Shown in pieces: positions 8,026-17,536 of a stretch of 64,000 nucleotides of DNA. Position numbers and translations under genes: made by a program. Positions within the stretch are counted from its first letter, which is position 1, and each line of letters opens with the position of its first letter. The notes beneath the pieces are model-generated. The model worked only from the letters and a program-made list of their open reading frames with translations. It made no database searches and was not told the DNA's origin. Origin of the DNA: Motiliproteus sp965230735 (GTDB lineage Bacteria; Pseudomonadota; Gammaproteobacteria; Pseudomonadales; Balneatricaceae); NCBI RefSeq assembly GCF_965230735.1, contig NZ_OZ246016.1:3348001-3412000 (forward strand), read 5' to 3'.

Positions 8026-9099
8026 CATGAACTATCATAATTTATATCGACAAATTTAAATTTCAAGCAGGACCTTTTCTATAAATCATTTTATGTTCAA
8101 CGCCCCATTTTAAACCCAATAAATCTATTTACGATTATTTATTCCTGAAAGTACGTCAGTTTTCTAGCTATCTAATGAATTATTCCTAGCCCTCAACTAC
8201 TATCTCAGACAACCAATATTCACTAATAAAACTAACATCTTCGACTTACTCACGCTCTTTAACAAGCCGAAATGCATCCCTTAGCAAGGCCTAACTAATA
8301 TTAGATACTCCGGATAAATCGCTCACCACTAACTAGTCTTCTGGCCTTCATGCCAACTTTTTCATCGATAAGGAAATATTTTCAGGATACAGACCTTTTC
8401 AAGGGCCTGAACAATACACACCCATGAACCATCTGCTTAAAGACTGCTCATTTCACTATTCTTCGGTTGCCAGAATCCACAAATGCATAGCTTTCTTCAA
8501 AATGAAGCAGACAATGCATCTGATTAATATTTCAATTCCTGTCCTCAAAGATCGTAAAGCTACGGACCATAACTTTTTATGTTTACGCCAATACGCGCCT
8601 TCATCCCTAGCCGGCGCTCCAACCTTAAGCCATGCTTAAAAATTCACAGTTTGAAGAATACCCGACTTGTTTCTTAGTCGACCGGTTAACTTAGATAATA
8701 CAGCGCCCATTAACGCATTTAACTTCATCTGCAAACCCGATTTCTTCAATTAGATATGCAGACACATCCTCTTAGAGCTTGCTTGCAAGACTTTGCCTCC
8801 AGCTGATGACATAAATCTTATGCAGTTCTACTGCCTAGAGCCCCATATCGCAGTGCATATACACACTGCATGAATTGATATAAATAGCTAGCTAGCTGTG
8901 TAACAATTATTCTCCAGGCGGTAACTTCAAATCACAGAGATCAAGCCTGTTCATGGAAAAAAATCAATACACGCCAAAAGCCCTACTTTGTGAATATGCA
9001 ACGCTTGCTAGACTCAATCAGAAAAAGAGTGGCTGATCTATACCATTTCCGGGCATCAAAACGCGTACTTCCCCATGCGCGGAAACTTCTGAGCAACCC
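8026..9099. other. 1.07-kb AT-rich region without a recognisable gene
   Basis: Between the IS and the epimerase gene stop codons are dense in all frames. The only open frame of note, 8424-8639 (+, 71 codons), has no recognisable domain and no ribosome-binding site. The composition resembles the AT-rich assembly block. It is probably debris of lost polysaccharide genes, perhaps left by the recombination that joined this block to the precursor block. I see no terminator and no correctly oriented ops element. Confidence 0.6.
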
Positions 9100-10107
9100 T
9101 TAAACCCTATAAAACTCCCGGTACCAATCGATAAATCGCGCCACCCCAGCTTCCACACTAGTAGCGGGTTTATATTCAACCCAATCAACCAACGACTGTA
9201 CATCGGCATAAGTATCGGGGACATCACCAGGCTGCAATGGCAGTAAATTCATCTCAGCTTTCTTACCGAGGGCCTTTTCAATAGCGCCGATATAATCCAA
9301 TAGCTCAACCGGGTTCTGGTTGCCGATATTGAATACTCGCCAGGGAGCTTTACTGGTCGCCGGATCAGGCTTCATTCCCGTCCAATTGGGATCGGGTTCG
9401 GCGATTCGATCCAAGGTACGAACTATTCCCTCAACAATATCATCAACATATGTAAAATCACGACGGTGCTTGCCGTAGTTGAAGACGTTAATCGGTTCAC
9501 CCGCCAGTATGGCCTTGGTGAACAGGAAAAGCGCCATGTCCGGGCGTCCCCAGGGTCCGTAAACGGTAAAGAAGCGTAGTCCGGTAGTCGGCAGGCCGAA
9601 TAGATGACTATAGGTGTGAGCCATCAATTCATTGGATTTTTTTGATGCTGCGTAGAGTGATAATGGATGGTCAATATTGTCATGCTCGGAAAAGGGCATC
9701 GATTCATTGGCCCCATAGACTGAGCTTGAAGAGGCGTAGACCAGATTCTCCACCTGGTGGTGACGACAGCCCTCTAGGATATTCAGAAAACCGACGATAT
9801 TGCTATCGATGTAGGAACGCGGATTTTCAAGGCTGTAACGCACCCCGGCCTGTGCGGCCAGGTGAACGACACGATCAAACTGTTCGTCAGCGAACAGTCT
9901 TTCCATACCGTTTTGGTCAGCAACATCCATTTTGACAAATGTGAAAGCCTCATCCCCCAGCAGCCTATCCAGGCGAGCCTGCTTCAGGCTGACATCGTAA
10001 TAATCGTTGAGATTATCCAGACCGACGACTTGATCACCACGATCCAGTAGAACGCGACTTACATGGGAACCGATAAAGCCTGCAGCTCCGGTGACTAGTA
10101 CTTTCAT
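9100..10107 (-). CDS. NAD-dependent epimerase, UDP-glucuronate 4-epimerase type
   Basis: A 335-residue extended SDR. GAAGFIG (7-13) binds NAD, SSSSVYG supplies the catalytic Ser, and Y152-x3-K156 (YAASK) is the active-site pair. DNLNDYYDVSLKQARL after strand 2 and LRFFTVYGPWGRPDMAL are characteristic of the CapI/UDP-glucuronate 4-epimerase group rather than GalE. It should convert UDP-GlcA, made by the ugd product in this cluster, into UDP-GalA. ATG 10107, with AAAAGGAAAG upstream, is preferred to 10143. It is the last gene of the GC-rich precursor block, 42 bp after the tviB/wbpO-type gene. Confidence 0.85.
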   Translation of the reverse strand: MKVLVTGAAGFIGSHVSRVLLDRGDQVVGLDNLNDYYDVSLKQARLDRLLGDEAFTFVKMDVADQNGMERLFADEQFDRVVHLAAQAGVRYSLENPRSYIDSNIVGFLNILEGCRHHQVENLVYASSSSVYGANESMPFSEHDNIDHPLSLYAASKKSNELMAHTYSHLFGLPTTGLRFFTVYGPWGRPDMALFLFTKAILAGEPINVFNYGKHRRDFTYVDDIVEGIVRTLDRIAEPDPNWTGMKPDPATSKAPWRVFNIGNQNPVELLDYIGAIEKALGKKAEMNLLPLQPGDVPDTYADVQSLVDWVEYKPATSVEAGVARFIDWYREFYRV

Positions 10108-10149
10108 TTGGCTTTCCTTTTCGCTGCTGTTTAATTGCTGCAAAGATGA

Positions 10150-11424
10150 TTAAAGTCGTGCGTCTACAGCTGTCACTGGCAACAGATGCTTGATGTCATA
10201 GAGCACGGAATTCTGTTTACCCAATGCTTTAATAGCCTCAACACCTAATTCCTGAAACTCATGGTGGGCAACCGCGAGGATGACCGCATCGTAACCGCCT
10301 TGTTCCAGCTCCGAAACCAGCTCAATACCATACTCGTGCTGAGCCTCTTCGGGGTCAGCCCAGGGATCATAAACGTCAACACTGGCGTGGTACTCTCCCA
10401 GTTCCTCAATCATGTCCACGACCCGGGTATTTCGAAGATCAGGGCAGTTTTCCTTGAAGGTCAGCCCCAGAATCAATACGCGACTGTCGACCACCTGTAT
10501 CTTCTTCTGGGTCATCATCTTGACCACTTGGGACACCACATGGGCCCCCATACCATCATTTAGGCGACGACCTGCCAGAATAATCTCAGGATGGTACCCG
10601 ATCGCCTGAGCTTTGTGGGTCAGATAGTAGGGGTCAATACTGATGCAGTGTCCGCCGACCAGTCCCGGCTTAAAGGGCAGAAAGTTCCACTTGGTTCCTG
10701 CAGCCGCAAGAACCTCACCGGTATCGATACCCAAGCGGTTAAAAATAATCGCCAACTCGTTCACCAGTGCGATATTCAGGTCACGCTGGGTGTTCTCGAT
10801 AACCTTGGCCGCCTCTGCAACCTTGATGGAACTGGCACGGTGAGTTCCAGCAGTGATAATGGAACCATAGAGCGCATCGATTCGCTCGGCAGCCTGCTCC
10901 GTCGACCCCGACGTAACCTTCAGGATAGTCTCCAGCCGATGGGTCTTATCACCCGGGTTGATTCGCTCCGGGCTGTAGCCCACCGTGAAATCTACGTTAA
11001 AGGTAAGGCCGGAAACCTGTTCCAGAATCGGAACACAGACCTCTTCGGTAGCGCCGGGATAAACTGTCGATTCGTAGATCACCGTGTCGCCAGCATTCAG
11101 CACGGCACCCACGGTTTCCGAAGCTTTCCGAAGCGGTGTCAAGTCGGGTTGCTTATGAATATCAATCGGGGTGGGGACCGTGATGATATAGTGGTTACAA
11201 CCGCGTAGCCTCTCCAGCTCACAGCTGAATTCCAGTTGCGCGACCGTCGCCAGCTCTTCCTGGCTTACCTCAAGGGTATCGTCACGCCCTTGCTGCAGCG
11301 CGCTGACCCGTTGTGGGTTGATATCAAAACCCAGGGTCGGGTATTGCCGCCCGAAGGCAACAGCCAGCGGAAGTCCGACATACCCCAGTCCAATAACGGC
11401 TATCCGTTGCTGATTTTGTTCCAT
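10150..11424 (-). CDS. tviB: UDP-N-acetylhexosamine 6-dehydrogenase (TviB/WbpO type)
   Basis: A 424-residue member of the UDP-glucose/GDP-mannose dehydrogenase family. GLGYVGLP (12-19) is the NAD-binding loop, YSPERINPGD lies at 150-159, and the catalytic Cys260 is in GGHCISIDPYYLT. The PGDKTHRLETILKV and GTKWNFLPFKPGLVGGHC stretches place it with TviB/VipA/WbpO, which oxidise UDP-GlcNAc or UDP-GalNAc to the uronic acid with two NAD+. Which epimer is used cannot be told. It is one of three paralogous UDP-sugar dehydrogenases in the block, each of a different subfamily. It lies 9 bp after the WbpM-like gene, clearly in the same operon. Confidence 0.85.
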   Translation of the reverse strand: MEQNQQRIAVIGLGYVGLPLAVAFGRQYPTLGFDINPQRVSALQQGRDDTLEVSQEELATVAQLEFSCELERLRGCNHYIITVPTPIDIHKQPDLTPLRKASETVGAVLNAGDTVIYESTVYPGATEEVCVPILEQVSGLTFNVDFTVGYSPERINPGDKTHRLETILKVTSGSTEQAAERIDALYGSIITAGTHRASSIKVAEAAKVIENTQRDLNIALVNELAIIFNRLGIDTGEVLAAAGTKWNFLPFKPGLVGGHCISIDPYYLTHKAQAIGYHPEIILAGRRLNDGMGAHVVSQVVKMMTQKKIQVVDSRVLILGLTFKENCPDLRNTRVVDMIEELGEYHASVDVYDPWADPEEAQHEYGIELVSELEQGGYDAVILAVAHHEFQELGVEAIKALGKQNSVLYDIKHLLPVTAVDARL

Positions 11425-11433
11425 AACCCTGCT

Positions 11434-13377
11434 TTACAACCTCTTTTCCAATCCAATTCTTTTCGCTGGCAACTCATGCACATGATCCAGCAAGTCCTGA
11501 TTCTCGCATTGAGGCTTGAACCCATTAACCTGCTCCAGCATCAACTGGCGCAATCCCAGCACATTCTGCTGTGCTACCAGCTCCTGCACCCGCTTTACCA
11601 GCAGGTCCAGCTCTGTCGCTCCCGGCCCTGCTTCGTTTGCCACCCATATACGCTCATGGCTACTGATACTGACATCATCACCGATCAGCAACTCTTCAAA
11701 CAACTTTTCACCGGGCCGAAGTCCAGTGTAACGAATTTCGATCCCCAGCTCGCCCTCAGCTTGGACTCGATAACCGCTCAAGCGGATCATTCTGCGAGCC
11801 AAGTCATTAATCTTCACCGGTTCCCCCATATCGAGAACAAAAAGCTCCCCGCCCTGTCCCATCGCTCCGGCCTGGATCACCAACGAAGCAGCTTCCGGGA
11901 TCGTCATAAAATAGCGGGTTATTCGTCGATCGGTAACTGTTATCGGCCCACCCTGCTCGATCTGCTTCCGAAACAGCGGAATCACCGATCCCGAAGAACC
12001 CAATACGTTGCCGAATCGGACCATCACAAAGCGTGTGGCCTTGTTCGACGAATGCTGCTGCAAGCCCTGCAGTACCATTTCCGCCAGTCGTTTACTGGCT
12101 CCCATCATATTGGTCGGACGAACGGCCTTATCGGTGGAGACCAACACAAACCGCTCAACGCCGGCATCCATCGCCTCTCGAGCCAGCTCCCAAGTCCCCA
12201 GCACATTATTACGAATCCCAGGAACCACATTTTGTTCCACGATAGGAACATGCTTGTAAGCAGCCGCGTGAAACACCACTTCCACGCTAAACTCCCGAAG
12301 TATTCGCCGTACCCGCGCAGAATCTGTTACCGAGCCCAGCACAGGAACGAGCTCAACACTCAAGCCGTAGTGATTCTTGAGCTGTTGTAGCTCTGCTTCT
12401 ATCTGATAAAGACCAAACTCATTTTGTTCCAGCAGCAACAACCGCGACGGCAGTTGTAATAGCAATTGACGGCAAAGCTCGGAGCCAATCGACCCCCCGG
12501 CACCGGAGACCAGCACCACTCGCCCCTTGACCGACTGTTCCAACAATACAGGATCTGGCTGAACCGGAGCCCTGCCGAGCAGATCTTCGAGCTGCACTTC
12601 GTTCAACGAGGTCAGATCCGCTTTGCCAAGCACGATTTGATCCAACGACGGAATAGAGCGCACGATGACATCCACCTGCAGCAACCCTTGCAGGATTCGA
12701 CGTCGATCAGGTGCTGTCAGCGCCGGCATCGCCAGCAGCACCTCCAGCGATTCATAATCTCTGGACAGCGTTTTGATCACATCAGCGCCACCGAGAACCG
12801 GAAGATCGGCAATCTGCTGGCCTTTCAGCGCCGCATTGTCATCGATAAACCCCAACACTCTGAGATCGGAGCTTTGGGACAACGAGCTGGCCAGCTGATA
12901 GCCTGCCTCACCGGCTCCGTAGATCAACGCATAATGATCGCCTTTACGCCGAAAGGTACCGGCGATAAACCAGCGAAAGACCTGCCGACTACCACCCACC
13001 AGAATGCAGAGCACCATCCAAAAAATAAACGGTAACGACCGGGGTGAAAACAGCTCCCAGTGAAAAAAATTGGACAGATAAAAGGGCAACATCGACCAGG
13101 CAATTGCCACCAATGCATTGGCATAAGCGATGGTCGACATGGCCCGATGGCCGATATATCGAATTACCGCCCGATACAGCCCGAGGCGGATAAAAATTGG
13201 TACGGCGACCAGTGGAGCACAGACAAACAACCACCACTGATTTCCGCTCGGCAAGTAGAACTCACCGAGCCGCAGCGAAAATGCTATCCAAAGCGCCAGA
13301 ATGACCAGAACGGTATCCATCAGCGCTATCACCACCGCTTTCTGGTAGCGGTGCAAGGAAAGCAGCGTCGATATCAT
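11434..13377 (-). CDS. Membrane nucleotide-sugar 4,6-dehydratase (WbpM/CapD/PglF-like)
   Basis: The protein has 647 residues. An N-terminal membrane part with about four helices (roughly 10-130) is followed by a first Rossmann-like domain with GAGEAG (154-159) and then the catalytic SDR domain with GAGGSIG (292-298). The active site reads STDKA (414-418) and MGASK (425-429), so Met replaces the usual SDR Tyr. This is normal for the WbpM/FlaA1/PglF group. It should turn UDP-GlcNAc into UDP-4-keto-6-deoxy-GlcNAc, the first step toward QuiNAc, FucNAc or bacillosamine-type sugars. The start overlaps the ugd stop by 4 bp (ATGA). No dedicated 4-ketoreductase or aminotransferase for the next step is in the window. 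Confidence 0.87.
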   Translation of the reverse strand: MISTLLSLHRYQKAVVIALMDTVLVILALWIAFSLRLGEFYLPSGNQWWLFVCAPLVAVPIFIRLGLYRAVIRYIGHRAMSTIAYANALVAIAWSMLPFYLSNFFHWELFSPRSLPFIFWMVLCILVGGSRQVFRWFIAGTFRRKGDHYALIYGAGEAGYQLASSLSQSSDLRVLGFIDDNAALKGQQIADLPVLGGADVIKTLSRDYESLEVLLAMPALTAPDRRRILQGLLQVDVIVRSIPSLDQIVLGKADLTSLNEVQLEDLLGRAPVQPDPVLLEQSVKGRVVLVSGAGGSIGSELCRQLLLQLPSRLLLLEQNEFGLYQIEAELQQLKNHYGLSVELVPVLGSVTDSARVRRILREFSVEVVFHAAAYKHVPIVEQNVVPGIRNNVLGTWELAREAMDAGVERFVLVSTDKAVRPTNMMGASKRLAEMVLQGLQQHSSNKATRFVMVRFGNVLGSSGSVIPLFRKQIEQGGPITVTDRRITRYFMTIPEAASLVIQAGAMGQGGELFVLDMGEPVKINDLARRMIRLSGYRVQAEGELGIEIRYTGLRPGEKLFEELLIGDDVSISSHERIWVANEAGPGATELDLLVKRVQELVAQQNVLGLRQLMLEQVNGFKPQCENQDLLDHVHELPAKRIGLEKRL

Positions 13378-14723
13378 CCGCGTTTGAATCCGTCCAAGCT
13401 GCGACCTCGCCCCATACCGTAATAGATAAACCCTTGATCCCCCATCTGCTGGGGATCAAACAGATTTCGACCGTCAAAGATGACCATCTCTTTTAAGCGC
13501 TGGTGAAAGCTATCGAAATCCGGCGTTCTGAAGCTCGACCATTCGGTACAGATAATCAGTCCATCTGCCCCGTCAAGGGCCTCATCTTGAGAGTCACAAA
13601 GCAGTAACTCTTCACGATCGCCGTAGATTCGGCGGGTTTCTGCCATCGCTTCAGGGTCATAGGCTCTGACCCGTGCGCCAGCCTGCCACAACTGTTCCAT
13701 CAGCACCCGGCTGGGAGCTTCGCGCATATCATCGGTATTGGGCTTGAACGCCAGTCCCCACAAAGCGAAGGTGCGCCCCTTTAGATCGCCATCAAAATGG
13801 CTGCAAACCCGCTGATACAGTTTCGATTTCTGGCGCTGATTCACCGCCTCAACAGCGCCGATCAACTGCGCCTCATAACCAACTTTCTGCGCCATCCGTT
13901 CGATCGCCTGGACATCCTTCGGGAAGCAGGAGCCACCGTAACCACAACCCGGATAGATGAAGTGGTAACCAATTCTGGGGTCCGATCCGATCCCCTGGCG
14001 AACCAACTCAATATCAGCCCCCAGGTGCTCAGCCAGATTGGCCATCTCGTTCATAAAGCTGATTTTGGTTGCCAGCATCGCATTGGCGGCATACTTGGTC
14101 ATCTCTGCCGAACGGGGATCCATAAAGACCAGCTTGTCGCGCATCCGATTAAAGGGAGCATAGAGCTCGGTCATCTGCTTGCGGACCCAGTCCGACTCGG
14201 TACCAACAATGATCCGATCCGGTTTCATAAAGTCGGCAACCGCATTGCCCTCTTTCAGAAATTCCGGATTGGAAGCAACCTCGAAGTCCAGCGACAACCC
14301 ACGCAACTGCAGCGCTGCGCCAATAGCGTCCTGCACCAGATCCGCCGTCCCTACCGGCACGGTCGACTTGTTCAGTACAATTTTGGGCTGTTCCATCAGC
14401 TCACCGACTCGGCTAGCGACCGCCAGAACATAACTGAGGTCAGCGGATCCATCCTGATCCGGCGGTGTTCCCACCGCAATAAAGATCACTTCGGCATAGG
14501 CCACGGCTTCAGCGGCATCGGTAGTAAAGTGCAAGCGTCCGGCTTCAACATTCTTGCTTACCAGCGACGACAAGCCCGGTTCATAGATCGGAATTTCGCC
14601 GCTGTTGAGCCGGTCAATCTTGTCCTGATCAATATCGACACAGCAGACCCGATGACCAGAATCGGCCAGACAAGTACCGGTTACCAACCCAACATAGCCG
14701 GTACCAAAGATCGTTACATTCAC
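13374..14723 (-). CDS. ugd: UDP-glucose 6-dehydrogenase
   Basis: A 449-residue UDP-glucose dehydrogenase with GTGYVGL near residues 7-13, SNPEFLKEG (151-159) and the catalytic Cys266 in GYGGSCFPKD. The GGSCFPKD form of the Cys motif separates it from the GGHC form of the UDP-HexNAc dehydrogenases next to it. It makes UDP-glucuronate, the substrate of the epimerase at 9100-10107. Translation appears to start at GTG 14723. It overlaps the WbpM-like gene by 4 bp, so the two are coupled. The 147 bp between wecC and ugd hold nothing recognisable. Confidence 0.92.
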   Translation of the reverse strand: MNVTIFGTGYVGLVTGTCLADSGHRVCCVDIDQDKIDRLNSGEIPIYEPGLSSLVSKNVEAGRLHFTTDAAEAVAYAEVIFIAVGTPPDQDGSADLSYVLAVASRVGELMEQPKIVLNKSTVPVGTADLVQDAIGAALQLRGLSLDFEVASNPEFLKEGNAVADFMKPDRIIVGTESDWVRKQMTELYAPFNRMRDKLVFMDPRSAEMTKYAANAMLATKISFMNEMANLAEHLGADIELVRQGIGSDPRIGYHFIYPGCGYGGSCFPKDVQAIERMAQKVGYEAQLIGAVEAVNQRQKSKLYQRVCSHFDGDLKGRTFALWGLAFKPNTDDMREAPSRVLMEQLWQAGARVRAYDPEAMAETRRIYGDREELLLCDSQDEALDGADGLIICTEWSSFRTPDFDSFHQRLKEMVIFDGRNLFDPQQMGDQGFIYYGMGRGRSLDGFKRG

Positions 14724-14870
14724 AAACTATTTCCTAATCAATCTAATTCGCTACATCGTCTAGCCTTGTATGACTATACGCAAAGGCTACACCGCCGAAA
14801 CCATGGCGGACGACCGATACATCATTCCAGTGCAGGACCACGAACGCTCTATTCACGGACTTTCCTGGAT

Positions 14871-16109
14871 TCACCAAAGCCCGCGGGTATCAACCACCAC
14901 TTTACTTGCCAGTTGCGGCTTCGGTACCGATTTGAACTCCGAATGATCAACAAGCGCCACGACCAGATTAGAAGCCTCCATCGCCTCTTCGAGGCTGACC
15001 AGCTCAATCCCGAGATCGGATAACTGCGGTGGCAACTGATTGATATTGGGTTCAACCGCCAGGATTCGGCCAATATTTTGCTGGGCCAGCTCTGCCACAA
15101 TTTCCAACGCGGGGCTTTCACGCAAGTCATCGATATCGGCCTTAAACGCTAGTCCCAAACAGGCGATCACCGGCCGTTTAAACTGATCAGCCGCCTCTTC
15201 AACCTGTTGAATCACATAGCCGGGTTTACCGTCGTTGACATCACGAGCCATCCGGATCAGGCGGGCTTGTTCCGGCGCGCTACTGACAATAAACCAGGGA
15301 TCAACCGCAATGCAGTGCCCCCCGACACCGGGTCCCGGATTGAGAATATTGACCCGAGGATGACGATTGGCCAGCTCAATCAGCTCCCAGACATTCACCT
15401 TGAGCTTATCGGCAATCAGTGACAGCTCATTGGCAAAAGCGATATTCACGTCGCGGTAGGCATTTTCCGTGAGTTTACAAAGTTCAGCCGTACGCGCATC
15501 GGTCGTGATGCACTCTCCGCGAACGAAGGTTTTATATAGTTCACGCGCCCGCTCGGAGCAGCTGGGACTCAACCCTCCGATAACCCGGTCGTTGGCCACC
15601 AACTCGTGTAGCACGTGCCCAGGCAGGACACGTTCCGGACAGTGGGCCAGATTGATATCGGCCCGTTCACGGCTGTTGTGTGGAAAGTGGAGATCAGGTC
15701 GCAGCTCGGCGAGCCAGCAGGACAACTGTTCGGTAGCGCCAACCGGCGAGGTTGATTCGAGCACGACCAGGTTACCCTTCTCAAGCACCGGTGCAATGGC
15801 CTCAGCGGCTTGGCGGATATAACTTAAGTCGGGCTGGTGATCATCCACAAAAGGCGTCGGCACCGCGATCATAAAGGCATCTGCCGGCTCAGCTACCATG
15901 GTTGCCCGCAGCTTGCCGGTGGTTACCACCGCTTTGACGATGATATCCAGGTCCGGCTCGACAATGTGCACTTCGCCACGATTGATCGTTTCAACCGCCT
16001 TCTCGGTTACATCCACACCAACCACGTCGATACCCCGTGAGGCCAAGACCGCGGCCGTGGGGAGGCCGATATAACCGAGTCCGATTACCGAAACTTTCTC
16101 AAACGCCAT
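14871..16109 (-). CDS. wecC: UDP-N-acetyl-D-mannosamine dehydrogenase
   Basis: A 412-residue protein with the WecC pattern. GLGYIGLP (10-17) binds NAD, HCPERVLPGH lies near 156-165, and the catalytic Cys266 is in GPGVGGHCIAVDPWF. The protein oxidises UDP-ManNAc to UDP-ManNAcA, and lies just downstream of wecB, which supplies UDP-ManNAc. Length and motifs match the enterobacterial and Pseudomonas enzymes, and no active residue is missing. ManNAcA could go to enterobacterial-common-antigen-like glycan or to the O-antigen/capsule of this cluster. No other wec genes (wecA, wecF, wecG) are in the window. Confidence 0.92.
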   Translation of the reverse strand: MAFEKVSVIGLGYIGLPTAAVLASRGIDVVGVDVTEKAVETINRGEVHIVEPDLDIIVKAVVTTGKLRATMVAEPADAFMIAVPTPFVDDHQPDLSYIRQAAEAIAPVLEKGNLVVLESTSPVGATEQLSCWLAELRPDLHFPHNSRERADINLAHCPERVLPGHVLHELVANDRVIGGLSPSCSERARELYKTFVRGECITTDARTAELCKLTENAYRDVNIAFANELSLIADKLKVNVWELIELANRHPRVNILNPGPGVGGHCIAVDPWFIVSSAPEQARLIRMARDVNDGKPGYVIQQVEEAADQFKRPVIACLGLAFKADIDDLRESPALEIVAELAQQNIGRILAVEPNINQLPPQLSDLGIELVSLEEAMEASNLVVALVDHSEFKSVPKPQLASKVVVDTRGLW

Positions 16110-16167
16110 AACTCAATCCTTCTGTGATCCTTCCTGCAACTCTAACCTGCAAACGCTTACAATCGTC

Positions 16168-17307
16168 TCAACCGGCATTTAAATCCGCTGCCAAAATCGT
16201 GCGGATTCGTTCACTGGCCTGACCATCACCATAGGGATTATGGGCCACGCTCATGGCTTGATAGAGGTCCACATCATCCAGCAGTCGGTTAACCCCCTCT
16301 ACGATACGATCCCGGTCTGCCCCCACCAGTCGAACAGTGCCGGCTTCAACCGCCTCCGGACGTTCGGTGGTATCGCGCATCACCAGAACCGGTTTACCCA
16401 GCGACGGCGCCTCTTCCTGAATCCCGCCCGAATCCGTTAGCAACAGATCAGCGCGCTGCATCAAGTAAACAAAGGGTAGATAGTCCTGCGGTTCGATCAG
16501 ATGCACCCGATCCGCTTGGGCGAGTATCCGCTTCACCGGTTCCTGTACATTCGGATTCAGATGGACCGGGTAGACGATCTGCAGATCGTCGCGCTCAGAT
16601 AACTGCAGCAACGCCTCACAGATCTGTTCAAAACCGCCACCAAAACTTTCCCGTCGATGACCGGTCACCAACAATAAGCGTCGCTGCGGATCGAGAAAAT
16701 CAAATTGCTGTGCAAAACGGCTCGATATCGACGGGTCCGCACCGATTTTATCGCGCACCCAGAGTAACGCATCAATCACGGTGTTGCCGGTCACATGGAT
16801 AGTGTCTTGGGCTACCGATTCATTCAGCAGATTCTGGCGTGCCTGTTCAGTCGGGGCAAAGTGGTAACGGGTCAAGGCGCCGGTTAGTTTGCGGTTGGCT
16901 TCCTCCGGCCAGGGGGAGTAGATATTACCGGCCCGTAGCCCGGCTTCGACATGAGCCACCTCTATCTGCTGATAGAACGCAGCCAGACTGGCCGCAAAGG
17001 TGGTCGTCGTGTCCCCATGGACCAACACCAGATCGGGCTTGAAATCTTTAAGAATGGGTTCGAGCTTTTGAATCACCGCGCAGGTGATATCGGTCAACGT
17101 CTGTCCGGCTCGCATCAGGTTAAGGTCGTAGTCGGGCTCAATCTCAAACAACGACAAGACTTGATCCAACATCTGCCGATGTTGAGCGGTGACGCAGACG
17201 CGGGCATCAAAGTGATCCTGCCGCTGCAAGGCCTTAACCACCGGCGCCATCTTTATCGCTTCCGGGCGAGTCCCGAACACTAGCAGCAGTCGTTTTGGAG
17301 CGCTCAT
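16168..17307 (-). CDS. wecB: UDP-N-acetylglucosamine 2-epimerase (non-hydrolysing)
   Basis: A 379-residue GT-B-like epimerase. GTRPEAIKMAPV begins the first strand, VHGDTTTTFAAS carries the substrate-binding Asp/Thr residues, VTGHRRESFGGG lies mid-protein and TDSGGIQEEAPSLGKP is the UDP-binding motif. It interconverts UDP-GlcNAc and UDP-ManNAc. ATG 17307 starts at the conserved N-terminus and is preferred to 17340, which would add 11 unconserved residues. It is the most upstream gene of the precursor block, so the operon promoter should lie between it and 17537. I could not pick a convincing promoter or a JUMPstart/ops element there. Confidence 0.93.
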   Translation of the reverse strand: MSAPKRLLLVFGTRPEAIKMAPVVKALQRQDHFDARVCVTAQHRQMLDQVLSLFEIEPDYDLNLMRAGQTLTDITCAVIQKLEPILKDFKPDLVLVHGDTTTTFAASLAAFYQQIEVAHVEAGLRAGNIYSPWPEEANRKLTGALTRYHFAPTEQARQNLLNESVAQDTIHVTGNTVIDALLWVRDKIGADPSISSRFAQQFDFLDPQRRLLLVTGHRRESFGGGFEQICEALLQLSERDDLQIVYPVHLNPNVQEPVKRILAQADRVHLIEPQDYLPFVYLMQRADLLLTDSGGIQEEAPSLGKPVLVMRDTTERPEAVEAGTVRLVGADRDRIVEGVNRLLDDVDLYQAMSVAHNPYGDGQASERIRTILAADLNAG

Positions 17308-17536
17308 TCTCTCGATTCCCTGACAGAAAAAAGAGCGCATACTTTAGCAGCTGTCAGGGCCCGGATACACCGTTAATCGGCCACAGAGACTGTACCCAGC
17401 CCGGGCATTCCGATGGGGCGCGACAGATGAAGAGATCGGTGATGGTTCTAGAAAACGCAGAGCACTCCGGAAGACGCCGCGATCAACAGCGTCCCCCGAA
17501 AAAGATCGAAGCAGAAGCGAATACCCTACCGCAAGA

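Noticed and set aside
8424..8639. 71-codon open frame in the gap after the IS
   Set aside because: No ribosome-binding site, no recognisable domain, and composition like the non-coding surroundings.
8917..8925. GGCGGTAAC resembling an ops/JUMPstart element
   Set aside because: It lies on the plus strand, opposite to the polysaccharide genes, and one core base differs. It also sits downstream of the precursor block rather than before it.
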